Shown: positions 14,836-29,564, counted from the stretch's first letter. The stretch is 64,000 bases of DNA from Paragonimus skrjabini miyazakii (GCA_014338405.1 JTDE01021160.1:1-64000); one strand, 5' to 3'. Notes: generated by a model from the letters alone, not told the origin. Numbers and translations: made by a program.

Positions 14836-16435
14836 AATATTGCCACCTTCACCGATGCATATCGAGCTCCATCCCCTGCTGTTAGCACTTGGTAACATCT
14901 TGCTGAGAACGTAGTCCGTAACACACTGAGGTAGTGGCCTACATTAGTCATAGTCTTCACAAGTGAGACTGGGACTGATGACCTAATAACAAACAACTTC
15001 GGCGGTTTCCGGTTAAAGTATCCCTACCCAGTTACAGTGTGGATAAAATCTGACATGAACCATACAGCTTTATGTATGAGGTCAATTAGTTGTCCCCTCC
15101 GACTTTACGTACCAAACGGGAAACAGTTAACTGCAATGAACGGTCGGGTGCCGAAGATGTCAATTTTTAATCATACTAGCATAACTAGTCTATTACGTAA
15201 ACTTGAAGTGACCTATCCCGCAGATCGCTGCACTCTGTAACACTCACGAAATTCACACTCAGCGAATTTGAAGAATGTGTGCCTTTCGGTACAAGTTTAG
15301 TATGACCCAGTGGTGACATTCACTTCTGACAAGTCGATGGCGTGTAACTTGAAGAAAATCAGAGATGGATGAAAATATTAAGTGTTGACAGAAAATCCGC
15401 AAGTCTTTGAACAGCAATTTCACAGGAGCACATCATCTTCATAAGACACTCTAAAAATAGTCGACCTAACATAATCACCAACAGAGAAAGTATTTGGCTT
15501 TTGGGCATAACCAAAACATATATTTGCTTTCACTCACATTCTGAGTGGACTCAGTGAATTTTCGGTACCCTCAAGCATACCGCCACGACGTTTGAACAGC
15601 TGAAGATTTTGTGCAAGAGTCCAGTGGCCTTAACGTTTTTGACGCGGAGGACCGGAGAGCAAAATTACTTCGGGCGATGTAGCGCTGTGCGTAATCGGTG
15701 TCACTAGAAGGCAGTTATCTAGACAAGCGAGTCGAGATTCATACTGCGTTGTCCAGATGGATGATTCTGCGCGTGGTGTATAATGGTCACGTGGCTCTCT
15801 AATGCAGTCCATGCACACTAGTCTCAGGATGCGGTCTCTGTCAAATGGTCTTGTTTACATAGTGTCATTTTACACTCGCATAATGGGCTTGTCAAACCAC
15901 CTTAGGTTAACATTTAGGACAATCTTGACAATCAGTCATACGCGTAAGAAACCCTTGTCTCTTGTTTTTGGCCTATGTATTCAGAAAAGTCCGAAGGCAC
16001 AGAGAATAAGATATAGACACCTGACTCCAATCATTTGTGCTTACAATGGAAGTATTTTAGGTTTCACCAGGCACTAGAATGATGCCGAGGGTTTTCGACC
16101 GTACCGAATAAGATGTCGGTGCTCACGCTCAACTGTTAGATTTTTGGATTGTTGTTTGTCCATGATAATCATTCTAATTCCCTTTTTACCAATCCGGAGG
16201 AAACTACAAACACATTTGTATTTTACACTCATCGGATGAGGCTTCACAACTTGAAGACACTTGAAAGGTCAGTATTTTGACTTACAACCATCTGAGCATA
16301 ATCACCTTTTGTCTGGTAGCTGCTCTTTGTCTTGTTTGACACGGTCGCATCCGGTAAGGTCAGATTTCTGGTCTAGGATCGATGTGGTGTACAGTCCCGG
16401 TCATCATGTCAACGCCCCGGCGTAGGTTACTTTAT
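14836..16435. other. No gene seen; possible 5' part of an RTE LINE
   Basis: No exon or motif I can name. The stretch just before the RTE endonuclease at 16440 may belong to the 5' region of that element, but nothing in the sequence demonstrates it. Confidence 0.3.
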
Positions 16436-16439
16436 TGAT

Positions 16440-18735
16440 GTATGCTTCAATGGACAGTCATTCCGACGCCATCCAGAATGCCTCCTGAGACAATCTTTTC
16501 GACCTTCTGAAGTAGACTACACATTTTGACATTATCATGTCAACAGGAGATTTGAATACCAAATTCGACCGTCTTTCTTCAGATGAGAAGCGGTTGGGTG
16601 GGATTTTCGGTGTCCATGCAGCATGCACTGAGAAATGTGGAAGACTGCTGCAGCTATACTTAGTTCGTGGCCTATATTTTGAGTATCCCACTGCAACTCA
16701 GAAACAATCGCCCTGTACACCTTAGCTGTGGCCACAGCTCGATCATATAGCAGTTAGTTAAGGATGATGGCTGTCGTTCATTTCAGGGCAGTCATGTCAC
16801 CACGAATCATGCTGATCTGTGTGCCTGTTTTGCACTATCATTTGATTAAGTCACACATTTGTAAACACAAAATATTTGGCTAGCATTCGAGTGAGGAGAA
16901 TGTAAAGAAAGATTAGCGTCAGACATCGGTGAACAAACTGCTCAGCTTGAGCCATGTGAGAGGACCTGATAAATAATGGAAAAAAGTCGCAGTGGCTACG
17001 CAAGCCGGATATGATGAAGCGTGTTCCGAAGAAACTGTGTAGCCGCAACAGGACTGGATTTCCTTTACACCGATAAACCTTGTGAACAAGCGGTGTCCGA
17101 ATCCTCCAGGCTGTGAAACTGATGACAACCGTGGAGAACCTAAAAGTGGACTGATCAAAAGCTTGCGCCTTTCTTAGTCGAACAGTCAAAAAAAGAGTGA
17201 GTCTTTTCATCCAGGCATAGCAGAAAGCTGTTTTTCCTGATTCGTGTTTGTGCTGTGATCGATATAAAGTGATCTCATGTGTGAAAAAGATTTTTCATTC
17301 ATCATCAGTCAATTTGGCGGACTTTACCGGTGTTCTGACCATCCTGAGAAAGACATCAGCTGGCTTCATCCAGGCCATAGAGGTGACGGGGTTGGAATGG
17401 TTCCAGATTGCTATCGGTAAGAAACGGAAGTGGCCGTAGAGTCGGGGTTGTCTAGGCGTAACAAGCCTTCTGGAGCATATCTCACTTGTTCTTCTTTTTA
17501 AAAAATGGCTTAGAATGGCTTACATTTGAACTGGCAAAACTCCGTCAGACGGTTTTGGAAACTGAAATAGAACCTAGTAACTGATACTTATTAGAAATAA
17601 CTTTCACTCACAAAAAGTGGTCCAAGTTTTATATGGCTACAACAGGACTTCTTGTTCCCACTACGTTCGAGTTACTGACTTGCTTTGTTCTGCGCCGGCT
17701 CATTAAACCCAGGATAAATCAGACACGTGAACATTAGGCAAGATTCTAATCCGGACTGGGGTTTACTGGCCGCCTTTTCGAAACTAGAATGATCCTGGCG
17801 TACTGACGCCGTTACAGGCGGCCAACGGTCGTGGTCTCTTAATCTTGGTAGCTGCCTTCTATTCGGTTGTTCACGAATCGCCTGGAACCATACAAAGAGT
17901 TCCAGAGAGTATGTGGATTTGTTAGGATCACTGTATGTCCACTAAGCTAGCTGGCCGAGAGTTTACGGATAACCATCTCAAATGTTTATTACTGTTAGTG
18001 GTGTTCGTCAAGAATACCCAATCTCTTTGTTCTTCTTCATTTTTTTCATGTACGACATTCTGGAACGTTCACCTCGGGAATCCAGTGAGCTTGGTGTTGG
18101 GTTCCTTCCTTGCACTAGGCTGAATCACATGAAGTATGTGAATGACTGTGTCGCCTAGCCATTCTGCCAACGACTAGTAGCCCGTGCTAAACAAGCTGAC
18201 TGATCGGACAGGGATGAGTTTTGGGCCTTAAAAATGCAAAATGTTGCTTCAAGATCGGGGCACACCCACTCTTCCATTCTGAGGTTTTAGACAACTTTAG
18301 GTATTTCAGAGACACTATCTTGCTAGCCTGCAATATCTACGATTGGACGTCAGCAAGAATAACAAAGGGAAGGATCGTTTTTGCCAACCTGTGTCTCCTA
18401 TCCTGTCAAAATGACATTTGTTTATCGCTGGAATGAATGGTTTATAGTGCTTATGTGCTTCCTGCCTTGGTCTATGGTTCAATAACGTGACGTGTTTGTG
18501 GCGAAGCTACATACAGATATTTTGTGTCTGACCATCAGTATCCTTGCCAATCAGACTATATCAAGTGGAATGACCGTGTGGGTAATGCGGTCGTTCATCA
18601 ATGTGTGTTCCGGAACTTTCGTGTTACGGGAGCAATTGACCAACTAATTTGGTTGCACAGCTTTTTATGGTTCGGCCACGCACTCCGCATAACAGGTGAG
18701 TTTCTATCGTACCGGATGTCATAAGCTCAGACTAC
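16440..18735 (+). mobile_element. RTE-type LINE pol remnant (SR2-like)
   Basis: Pieces in different frames read in the correct order for an RTE pol protein. An apurinic-like endonuclease section at about 16440-16760 contains GDLNTKFDRLSSDEKRLGG and a degraded substrate-binding end. A reverse-transcriptase section from about 17930 carries SGVRQEYPISL (the conserved motif B region), then the thumb/linker part (KITKGRIVFANL-like, 18220-18430). The C-terminal zinc/linker region at about 18440-18720 reads VLPALVYGS, IKWNDRVGNAVVHQCVF and WFGHALRI. Many stops and frameshifts show it is dead. The tail aligns with the RTE fragment at 50054. Clade assignment is from family knowledge, not a tree. Confidence 0.85.
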
Positions 18736-21700
18736 CAACAGCTGAGTGATACTGCGTGGTGTTCAAGCAACGACATGGTCACGAAATGTGAAAGTCCTTG
18801 TTGTTTTTTCGTGCAAAGTGGGTAGGTGTCTTTTACCCGGATGCCGTCCTCTTGATCACTCAAGTCGTTAGCTAGAAACACTACTCGAGATCGCAATGTG
18901 CCACAGACAATGGATTGCTTGCATTCGTGACACTTCCAGTTCTTCGGATTAATCTTCACTCATTTTTATCCGTTAAAGTAAGTTTCTTCTTCTGGCTTAC
19001 TGTTGTATTGCGGTTAACAGCGGCCCGAGTCACGGCACCTTCAGGTCAGGCTCATACTCGTTAAGAATGATTGAGTGAGACGATCTTATCTGTTCGGTGG
19101 TTGCCTATAATTATCCGAAAGTTAAGCCCCTTAATATTTTCACCCCTCTCAGAACCGTCTTTGATTAGAGCCCCACATCTCAATTTGCATGTCAGATGAA
19201 TCTCATGAACCGGATACGAGCTTGATTATACGCAAGCAAAAATTGGTTCCTCCGATAATTGAATTTCTTAGCGTTCTGCTCATTTTCACACGGGAACTTC
19301 TTTATGCGTTGATTTACCTGTACGCAGTCGGGCACCGTAAAACTTAATGGGAAATATGACTATCCTCAGCTGAAACTTGATCAACCCAACATATTGAGCC
19401 ATTTTGATAACATTCGCAGAAATGTACTCTCATTCAGAGTTAGTGAGTTTTACATTTCTGGTACTGTTTCCTGGTAAGCCATGAAGTACAGCGTGAATTG
19501 CGCACCATCTTTTCTTCCATTGGATAACCGATTGAACAATCGATCGACTCAAGTGAAATGAGAAGAAGCTAGCCATGTTTGGCTCTCGCTTATTTAGATC
19601 GCCAGCAAGCATGTAACCAGTTCTAACCTGTGAATCGCTTCGTATCTAGCTGGTGACTGATTAAGGAATCAAGCGAACTGTCACTTGAGATCATTATAAG
19701 CATACCATTCAAACAGTCCAGCTGACACTAGCGAAAGAATCGACGCGTGAGCCATACCTGACAGCTGGCTTCATCTGCGTGTATAGTTTGTTAATCTAAT
19801 TACGAGCAAAGTCTGCACGATGGGACATGATTTCCGTTGTAAACTTATAGTTGGGCTTGTTACCGACAAAACCCGGAAAACCTGCTTAGTATTTCTTCGA
19901 GTAAGACGGTCAACTTCCCGTTAAAGTTGGGTGGTAGTAGAGTGATGGGAAATCATTTGAATGGGCAATCGAATGGTACTTGAATATCCAGTAATGTTGG
20001 TCGACAGGGTTTTCTATACCTCCCAATGACCAAGTGTGGACTTATCGAGGGAACGCAACGACAGTATCGTCGTGCGGTCGGAAACGCTTGGTATTTTACT
20101 CCCCAATCCATACTGTCGATCTGGGTTAGGCTAGACAAACTCCTTCACATACAAATCAAACGCATTTATAGCTTTACGATAAAATGCACGTGATGTACAC
20201 TACACTAACACTTACATTTAGATTTTATTATTATTGTTACCAATCGATGAGGAGCATGGACTTGTTTATTAAGCAAAGAAACGTAAAAATCTATCAGCAG
20301 TACTGTGTATTCTAGCTGGTAAAGCACAGGCTACATCAGGACATGCGAATCCTACCGCTGTTTCGATTCCAGCCGAATCCATCAGTTCTTATAACTGTAT
20401 ATTTTCCAGGTCAGTGCAATAAATTGCAAACTATTAGTAAACGAGAAAATCGGTCAGTTAAACAACTCCACTTCATGATTGTATATGTCATCTACCCTTG
20501 TCTTAAGGTGGTTCGAAATTTCATACCTTTATTTTTGACGGTTTATCACCTCTATTTCACCCAGCATATAGTTTAATAGCAGTTAGAATCTCACGTTAAA
20601 CCTTGACTAGAGATGATGATTCGGTGTCTTTATTCCACCCGCTGACCTGCTTACGGTGACCTGATATGCAAATGACTAACGTGGGCACTTGAATTGTCGT
20701 AAACGCTTCAGCCAAGGTCTTAAAATAAGTGCCCCAGTTAGGTACAAAACTGAAAATATTGCTTTCGCTCCTTGACCAAACCATTCAAGGTGAAGCAGCT
20801 AATCAACTGCATACCGAAATGTGATATTCTCATAGTAACGTGAGGAATGAAGAAGGTCAGAAAGTTTTCGCCTATATACTACCAACCATGATCTGTAGTG
20901 TAAGCATAAGTGTAAGAATCAGGCCACTTCAGGTAACCATCGTGCTACACGCGCTGGATGAAACGTATGTTTAGTACAACAGAGAATCTGCTGTGAAGTG
21001 AACAAACTCAAGGTATTTAAATGAACTTCTGTTCCAAATTGAAAAATATTCAGTTGTGAATAACTCTTACAGACTAATATTTGTGATATACACATTACGA
21101 CTGAACTCGGGGCTGGCGACTAGCGAAGATAGGCCTTATTTCTCGTGGCTTTCCAAGACGAAGAACGACGATTACGTTAATGCTTCAAAATCATCACAGT
21201 TGTCAGACAATCCATGAGGAGTATTGTATACAGGTCAAGGGTGGGGAATGGAGAAAAATAGCGCGAAAGGAGCGATCTGAAGCTTAGATGGGTAACACTT
21301 GAAAGTTACACCACCATCGTATTCTTCTTTATCAGTAATATTTTTGCGAATTAATGGTGTATATTTTTTATTGTTGCTCACTCTCTAGACTTGACACATA
21401 CCAACAATTTGTATATCCACATTTGGAATCCATCCTGATAGGTTACAGATTTGGGAAGTTAGAAGAAAAGTCGTCCAGTTCTCTGTGCAACAACCTTCAA
21501 AATGCATTTCAGTACACATTACAGAAATGATAACGATTGTTAGGAGCGATGGGGTAATGATTTAGGCAAAGACGATTAAGTTTCAGTCGAATTAGTAAAT
21601 TCATTTTGGAGGTAATCGTCACTTATTGGTCAGGTCTGATACGTCACTTCACTCAGTCATAACTGATTTCTTCAAACAGATAGATAGGTTGAGGAAAACC

Positions 21701-24700
21701 TCCGTCTAGTTTTAATAATAGACCAGAGGAGATACTGTTCACAATAGGCACGGTTCTCAGTTTGGTGTTGCTTAAGTCCATAACGAAACCTTGCTTAAAT
21801 ATTTTCTTATTTCAAGTTGAATAGCTGCAACCGCTTACAAAAATGACTTTCAATCATCAGGCAATTTTCGACTGCAAGCTAATTAGGGTTAGATGTCCTG
21901 TACTAGTTTCTTCAGTTTTACGCGCTTTTTAAATCTGACAGTTTATTGAGTTTCTAAGAATGATTTTATCACCCACTTTCATTTGACCATGACAAATGGA
22001 CAAAGTAGTGTTACGGACATTCTACTACCACACACAAACCCAATATCGACTTGTTCAGCACTTAGGACACCTGGCCAGATTTTACTATTTTTTCTGTGCT
22101 AACGTAACTAGAAGATCGGGATCGATTGCATGCATATGTGAACGGTCCGTTTACAAGTGAGAAAGTGCTAAGTGAGAGTACACATTTTATGCACACATCG
22201 GTGATAATTTGGGGCAGAGCGCTTTTTCAAATCATTCTCTCTTCGTGAGTGGTCACGTGACTAGGTTCACTTCACTCCCTTTTCCGTGATCATTGTACTT
22301 TCAACGATCGTCAATAATCTCCACGGTAAGGGTTTGTCGGTTGTGGTAAAATCAAATAGGAAATTGTTCGGGTAAAGGTTTTTTTTAATGAAAAGTCGAT
22401 CAAGCCTAGCATGGGTCCACTGTAAGCGATATTTCGGAAAGGGTGGTCATGGACAAAAACAGTAGAAGAGAGAATTTATTTGAAGATAACTGCCTGATTG
22501 GAACTATCGCTTAATAGGTAATTCAATAATTCACTCACATTTACAGTGCTCGTTATAACTGTCAATCACTGGCCGAAGAGAATGCATTATCACCTAAACC
22601 GTCTACAGAGTGCTGACAAAAATCCCTACCTTGTTTAGAGCTGACGGATTCTGACTATGACATTGACAAAGTGCACTATTTGACAACTTTCAAGCAAGAT
22701 GGATGATGATTGATGTCAAGTGGAGTTTTGTTTCTTCCGGGAGTATCGGATGCTTTTTTCAGTCTTCTGGTTCACAATGATTTTTTAAGTAAGTGAACGT
22801 CCACCTGTATAGTGTATTTATAGGACACCTCTTCTGTTTAACACTAAGTGGCACGCATATAACGAAACCATGAAAGCAATGTTGCCGTACAGTTACAAAC
22901 ATTGACCATACACTTTGGCCTTCAATTGTACTATCAATTAAATTTTATTTGTCGATCCGGTCAAAAGACGCATATATGGTAAAGAGGTTCAAACGAGTTC
23001 GTCCACGTAGTTATCGAGGATGCATACACTAAGACAGTCGAAGTAAATACAGAGGATCCTAATTTGTCACTTTCCACACCGAACACTTTTCCGATGTAGA
23101 CCGCGTTAGAGCGAGAACTAGATGAATGATAGCCTGACCTAGTTTGATAACTTTAGCTTGGGTTTTCCTGCCAAGCCGTAGACCCCGTGATTCACACAGT
23201 CTGACTGGGTTACGGTGGCTAACCAGGTTCAGGAGCCCTAACCTTCCCATAGTTTGGCTGGATTGCTCGTGGAATGAGTAAAATTAATGAAGCGATGAAA
23301 TAAAAGCCACAAGAAAACTGTACTCTAAACAACATCTTATTTCCATGTGACTAGTTGAATACAGACATTGGAGTTTTGGAGATGCTGTCTAACCCTTCAC
23401 CCCAATTTTGTCTGTGAGTTAGAATTTTTTTAAATGGTTGTATGAGCTAGTCGTGGGCATCAACCAGTCACACACTGTTGCTGATGGGAAAAGAGTGATG
23501 GATATGGTGATGGTGATAACGCGATTGGTAGTTGTTTGCACTCCAATAAGGTGTATGAAGAAAGATTATCTCATTCTAGTCCGAGCTATTTCATTCAACT
23601 ATACAAATCTATTTGATACCTGGGTGAATCGTTTTAAAGTCAGCTGTTGTTGCCATATATACCTTTATATATTATACCTAGATCTGCAACATACTGAATG
23701 ACAATTCGAAATCATACGACAATTACAATTGATACAATTGCTCGATGATTAACAAGTAATGATTTGGAACCAGATATACGGCAATAACAGTGTTATCCTG
23801 CATGCGGTTTCTGTCTTCTTGTTTGCACAAGTACGTTGGAATGTATTCCTGTTCGCCTGATAATTTTCTACACTACCGGATTATTTGACCCTGGCCAACA
23901 CACCCGCATATGGTCACCTTCACACAGTGACCTCATTTTGGAACTTGATATCTTTGTTTACTAACACCAGCAGATTTAATCATCAATGGATATATTATAT
24001 CGATCGTTTTGTAATCACCTGACTGTTGGATGCGTGAATAATTATGGGTGCATCGTTCATCATTCTGGAGCTATAAATCGTGCGTTTTCGGTACTGAGCC
24101 CTTCCTTTTGGTGAACTTGCACTTGTGACAGTACACGTCTAAGTGATCGTCGAAAATGTCAAGCAGCCTATCCGAAGGTGCCCAGACAGCACTTTGGCGG
24201 TCAGTTGAACTATGTACTTTTTACATAAGGTGTTACGTGTTATCACTTACACTGCTATTTCACAAACGTTTCTGTTGGATGTCAAATACGTCATCTCTTC
24301 ATTACAGTCATTCCAACCGTTGGTAGTAGGCTTGTTGATCGACGTTTTGAGACAAAACAGACGGTCATATTCAGACTTTGTGCAGAAATCAGTGGAATAA
24401 TTAATGAGAGGAGGGAGATTGTTGGATTGGCTAAAATCACGCGGCCATCCTGAACGGTGAGATCTCATTAGCACTTTACTTATTTAGAGACCCTCACGTA
24501 CGTCGACCAAGCATTAAACACGGTCAAACTGACGAAAAGGTTCAATATGAAACTTTGACTTAATCATAAGCAGAATTGTTCCCGCTTTCAGAAATTATTG
24601 GTAAAAGCGTCTTAGTTACTATAACTGTATATCGTTACTTATTAGCCGAAGATCATTAAAGAAATCACCTGCATAGAGGCCAACTGAATGCTGTAGGGAA

Positions 24701-25520
24701 ACAAGTTTGGAATAAACTAGACCAGATGGATGATTGTCAACTGTTCTACTGAACTTGCTATTCCGCGTTATTCAACTACGATGTACACATTCAAACGATT
24801 TAGACAGTCGAAGCGGGTTTTTACTACCAAACATAGTGAACAAATATCCACGAAACAATGTTTGTGCACTTTAGTGAATAGATAGAAGAATCACACTTAA
24901 CTGACACGAATGTGTTTCCAAGTAAATCAGACTGATTGGTTTAACTGTTCCTTTCAAAACTTAACAAATGTTGTCCGTTTCTGATCTTAATTGTTAAACT
25001 GTACATGGTCGGTCAGAAATGTCTTCCTTGTCACAAACTAGGATGAAAGATAACGGTACTTTGTACTACAATATGCGACGTTTTGTTTCAGACTGAATCG
25101 CTTCCCCCCCCTGACTACAGCAATCGCTCTGTTTTCTGTATACTGTGTTGTTCACGACGTTCTCAACACAAGACTGAAGCGCTTTGCTGCGTGTATCAAA
25201 GAACACATAGGCCAGTTGGAATAGGTTTCCAGACATTTTCATCCATATTAAAATGTAAACAACAAACAACGAATTAGTTTGTTCACTCTAAGTGAATAAA
25301 CATCCAGTCAGTAGATATTGTGTGTGTACGAAGTATTCCATGGCGACACATTGAAGGCGGCATTAGTTCAAAATATGAAGAAATAAGACGAAGGAACACT
25401 TTATGAGGTTTAATATTGATCTATCGTTCTGTCAGACCACTTGTTCCTTCACGTTTATTGAAGAGACCACGTACAACTAGGGTAGAATATAAGTCACTGG
25501 ACATAGATGTGTTCAAACGT
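18736..25520. other. Intergenic or intronic stretch, nothing recognised
   Basis: About 6.8 kb with chance reading frames under 100 codons and no motif or phase-consistent exon that I can defend. Confidence 0.5.
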
Positions 25521-25810
25521 GATTGAAGTTTTTGTTGTTATCCTCGGATAGAAATATGGCGAACACCTTGTGAAGCTTATGGAGCGAACCGAAGAGTAGC
25601 TTATGAGAAACTTTGTGAAGAGCATTGAAGACATTGGAAACATCATGGTCAGTTAATAAGGTAAGGGTGTGTCCACCCAAAATAGTGAGATATTTAGGCA
25701 AGCAACGCAGAGGAGTGAAACATTTTCGCATAAGTTGAGTGAATACTGCTGAGGACGTTTTAAAATAATGCGGTTGTATGCAACCAGCACAAAATGGTTT
25801 TCTGTGGCAA
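25520..25810 (-). mobile_element. Possible Ty3/gypsy RNase H scrap
   Basis: A minus-strand open stretch contains PKYLTILGGHTLTLLTDHD, which resembles the segment around the TDH motif of gypsy RNase H (a short strand, glycine, hydrophobic strand, then T-D-H). Upstream residues FTQLMRKCF fit the preceding helix only loosely. There is no neighbouring integrase or reverse transcriptase. An open frame this long could also occur by chance in 64 kb, so the call rests on one motif. Confidence 0.35.
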
Positions 25811-26024
25811 AAAGTACTTAATATAAAGTTCAAATTTTGAACGGAATAATAACTACCTGTCTTTGGACAACATGTGATCATTAAGACTGAGACCACCCAG
25901 AAGTAAAACTCCAAAAATATTTAGGAATAGTGACACCACGTAGGAGACGTTTGTGACATGTCTGTCACCCACCCCTATCCCAGACAGTCTATACGCACGC
26001 GGATTAAAAACGCATGCAAATCTA

Positions 26025-26043
26025 CACGCACACACACACACAC
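26025..26043. repeat. (CA)n microsatellite
   Basis: A short run of CA dinucleotides with one interruption. Confidence 0.95.
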
Positions 26044-26231
26044 GGGCACACAGTAACTCTTTATGCTTATTCGCACCTTGGGATCTTCATGTGGTGACCT
26101 CTGGTGAACCGTGAACCCTTACATCCTACTGGTAGCCTGTCTACACACCGCAGGTGAAACACACAAACATGTGCCAGTTGTTGACTGCCTAATCTGAAGC
26201 TTGTACATTGTAAATTTTCTGATTTAAATCG

Positions 26232-26265
26232 CTTGATAAAGGCTCTCCGAGAGGGTCGAAACGTT
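26232..26265 (+). ncRNA. Hammerhead-like core motif
   Basis: CTTGATAAAG, then a hairpin (GGCTCTC / CGA / GAGGGTC, two wobble pairs), then CGAAACG. This is the layout of a hammerhead core (CUGAUGA - stem II - GAAAC). The first core is changed (TTGATAA instead of CTGATGA), so cleavage is doubtful. Such motifs are known from Penelope-like retroelements, and two Penelope fragments lie elsewhere in this window. Stems I and III are not clear. Confidence 0.3.
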
Positions 26266-29200
26266 GCGAAACCGATAACTCTTTTGGTTTTTAACTCGTT
26301 GTGGCTTAACCAAGGAATTACTTAATAATGAACATTAGCACAACGCACAATTTGTTTTCCCATATCCGTTCCGTTTATGGTTCGGAAGTACTAATTTAGG
26401 AATAGTAGTTCATGTGACGGTTAATCTAACGGATATAGTGATTCACCTTGCGGTCACAGTATTGATAAAGTACAGCTGATTAGAAAAGGCTGTGCTGTCG
26501 GTTTTTCTGTAGGATTGGGGCACTCTCAAGAACCAAGTATTTCATGTATGATTCTGATAACTTTAGCCCATCGTAAAGTCAATTTAACGTAAAAAGATTT
26601 CGTACTGCTTAAATGTGTTGCTTGAATATCGGTATTTGCTTTTCCAGTTTATTCGAGAAAGTTACTGGAATAGCAGAGTGCATTCCAGTGTTCCAAATGC
26701 GTTTGAGCATTTTAGAAAACAAAATTACAAAACCTGTTAAAGTCTGTCCGGCGTCTGTGAGAATCATTGAACCAAACAAGCATATACAGCAGCTATCGAT
26801 CCGAACGTTTAATAAGCAAATGGGAATAAGCTCGATTATTTGAGGAGATTTGAGGAGAGAAAAATGCTTGTGATGACAGACACGTTTTCTGTGGTTGAGG
26901 GGACAAAAGTTGGAAGAGCAATCGACTTGCGTTCATTGCACTCCTCATTGGATCAGCGATGCTATTCATATTTCTTCAAAGTCTACAAACTCCATTTGTT
27001 ATCAGGGAATCCTTTTTCTTCCATGTGTGCATAGTGTTGGTTTGGCATTTTGTCCGAGCTGTCAGTGAAAAGAAATAGATATTGTGACAGCACGCTTTGT
27101 AACGCTTGTTATTTACTGATTGGCTGGTTATTTCCAAGGTTAACTTAAGCCACATGTAGTACCAGTGTTGTGAGTCACGAATACGAATGGCACAAGGGTT
27201 GTTTCTCCAAAAATCCAACACAAATTAAGCGGTTCAACATACCAACAAACAAATCCACTGACTTGCGTACGGTACTGGTCCCAGGACGTCACGATTGCAA
27301 CGGACGCCACTGCTCAGTTCCTGTATATACCGAAAACCATTTCATACCAAGGTACAATCCAGGGTTTCTTCTTGTATTCTTCCTGTAGCTACTTCAACGT
27401 AAAAATTCATGCTCCTGCCCCATTGTTGAACAGTAGTGGTGTGAGTAGTATGGTGCGATCGCTCGTCCTCACTACACCATTACTGTGTAAAGTAAGCGCT
27501 CACAGGGAACCAGTGTAAATCTGGGATGGCTCGCAACACGATATCCGCACGCCAGTGGAGACCTTATCTTAGCGTATAAAATCTTCCGAATCACTATTCC
27601 ATCGGAAACATCTTCTTGCCTAGTTCACCAACCATCAAAGTTTGCCTGAGCAATAACTTCAGGTGGGCCGTTTAATTTGCAAACAACATTTTCGGCCTTC
27701 ATGTATGTCCCAAATGGAACACTCTACGACAGTGTCGTAAAGTCAATCTTGCAAGCACAGGTTTAACGGAAACAACCAGAACACTAAGCTGACTCTTCAA
27801 CTAGTATGACTGTCCGGAGTTAACGTACGTTCGAAACCTCATGTTCTATTAGTCTGTTGTTACTCGCTACGTGCTGAAATGCGCTTGTATTTTGCTTGCT
27901 AGGCTGTGGTTGACTTTCCTTTCGTACTCATTTTTTCCATGCCTTCATATAATTTGCAATTTTGTTGTTGTAACACTTCTGGAAAAGACTGCGTTCACCG
28001 AACTCTGGTTTCTTTCCAACCCGTTCAGCTCAGATTCACACGTACGCGCTCACTCTGAGTTTCCTCCAGTATGTAAATTATTTACGCATTTCTCTTTCCC
28101 TAGTAGATGGAAGTTATATGAATTTTGACTATTTCAACGACAAAGTGTTACTTCTGGACCATACTGAAAAAGTAAATCGCCTCAATAAAACCGTAGTTAT
28201 GTGAACTTAGAACGACGCCATCTCGGAGACTGCTGAACATTTTGTGTACTGACTACGCTTAACTACCGACATTTCGGACAGAAGGACCAAATTTAGGCTG
28301 GAATCTCCAAGATTTGGACGGTCTTCATCAGGTCGAATAAGTTACAGTGACAATGAAGTATTTCTTTGAAGTCCAAAAGGAGCGTATCTAAGGCATTATT
28401 GAGAGTTTTGTCACTAAGGCTATGATACATGATCACTCAGGACAAAGGACGTAACTAGTCTCCGTATGTTCGACCATTCACTTTTGTGATCATACATGCG
28501 CTTCAGCTGGTACTGACGCTCGAGCAGCGGTGTGATTAGAAAGTAAATACTTGGTTGCAAAAGTCACGTGAGTGTATTTTCTGGATTTTTGGATTTTGGT
28601 GATTAAAACATGTACCATGTATCAGCGATCACTGAATAAAGAATGACGTTAGGTGCTAGCGTGTTAAGTGGGGTAGGTCGTTTCCAGGTAGGGACTTCAT
28701 TACACGCATAACCTCTAGCTGGACATTTTAGGGGAATTATGTCTAAACAGGTTCTATCTTAAGAATGCTTCCATTATTTGACTGGATTGTAAGTAATGTA
28801 GGATCACCTTTGTGGTTGTCAGACTCTCATCTACAACTGGGTTAATAATAAGCCAAGCGTTTACACCATGATGTTAAAGGTTCAAGTATAGTTGTGAAGC
28901 CTATGTTGTTGGAAATCCCATTCTCTCCTCCTTTTTATTTTCACATTACGACTTTTTCCTTTCATTGCTGGGTCATAATGTCAGTCAGTGATGTTACGCT
29001 GTTGATGTTGGTTTTGATAATTTTTCATCTCTTGCCACTTCGGCTATGTTAGCCTATGGCCAGTCGCTGAAATAGTCACATATCATCCCATCAATCTGGA
29101 GACACCAAGTGTGTTTCACTTGATTATTTGTCAGTCAGCTCTGCATTAAATAACCGACTATAGATATCATAAGCGAACATTAGATGGTGACAAATTGCAA

Positions 29201-29564
29201 TGAAAATTACTGAAAAGAACTGAGTAACATCAGTGTCGAGTGCCTGCGATTCTTGAATGGAAAGAATAACTTTGTAGTAGATAGTGGTACTTCGTTTTTG
29301 CTTCATCCTAACTTATGTATGATGCTTTAAATGCTGCTGTTTCCATGAACCCTACAAACAATATTCGATTTGGATATTCGATAAGTTAGTTGCACAAGTA
29401 CACAGACAATTATGAACCATCAGTCCGACTGTGTAAGAAAGAGTTCTTGTCAGGTTATTCACGTTGTGAGGTCAATAGACTGTGCATTCTGCAATACTAA
29501 TGCATACGTCCCACACCGTACAAAAGAAGCTTATCGTTTACCATTATTGTTTCCATAATTTCAG
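26266..29564. other. Region upstream of the Sec14-like gene
   Basis: No gene seen. It contains a second hammerhead-like motif at 28268-28332 and an imperfect inverted repeat near 27430-27487. Any promoter or 5' untranslated exon of the gene starting at 29590 would lie here, but I cannot identify one. Confidence 0.4.
28268..28332 (-). ncRNA. Hammerhead-like motif with extended stem II
   Basis: On the minus strand CCTGATGAAGAC is followed by a stem-loop (CCAAAT pairing with ATTTGG, plus GAC with GTC) and then CCGAAATGTCGG. The first core CTGATGA is exact; the second is GAAAT. The insertion in stem II is longer than usual. It may be a Penelope-type terminal-repeat motif or chance; no surrounding element was recognised. 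Confidence 0.25.
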
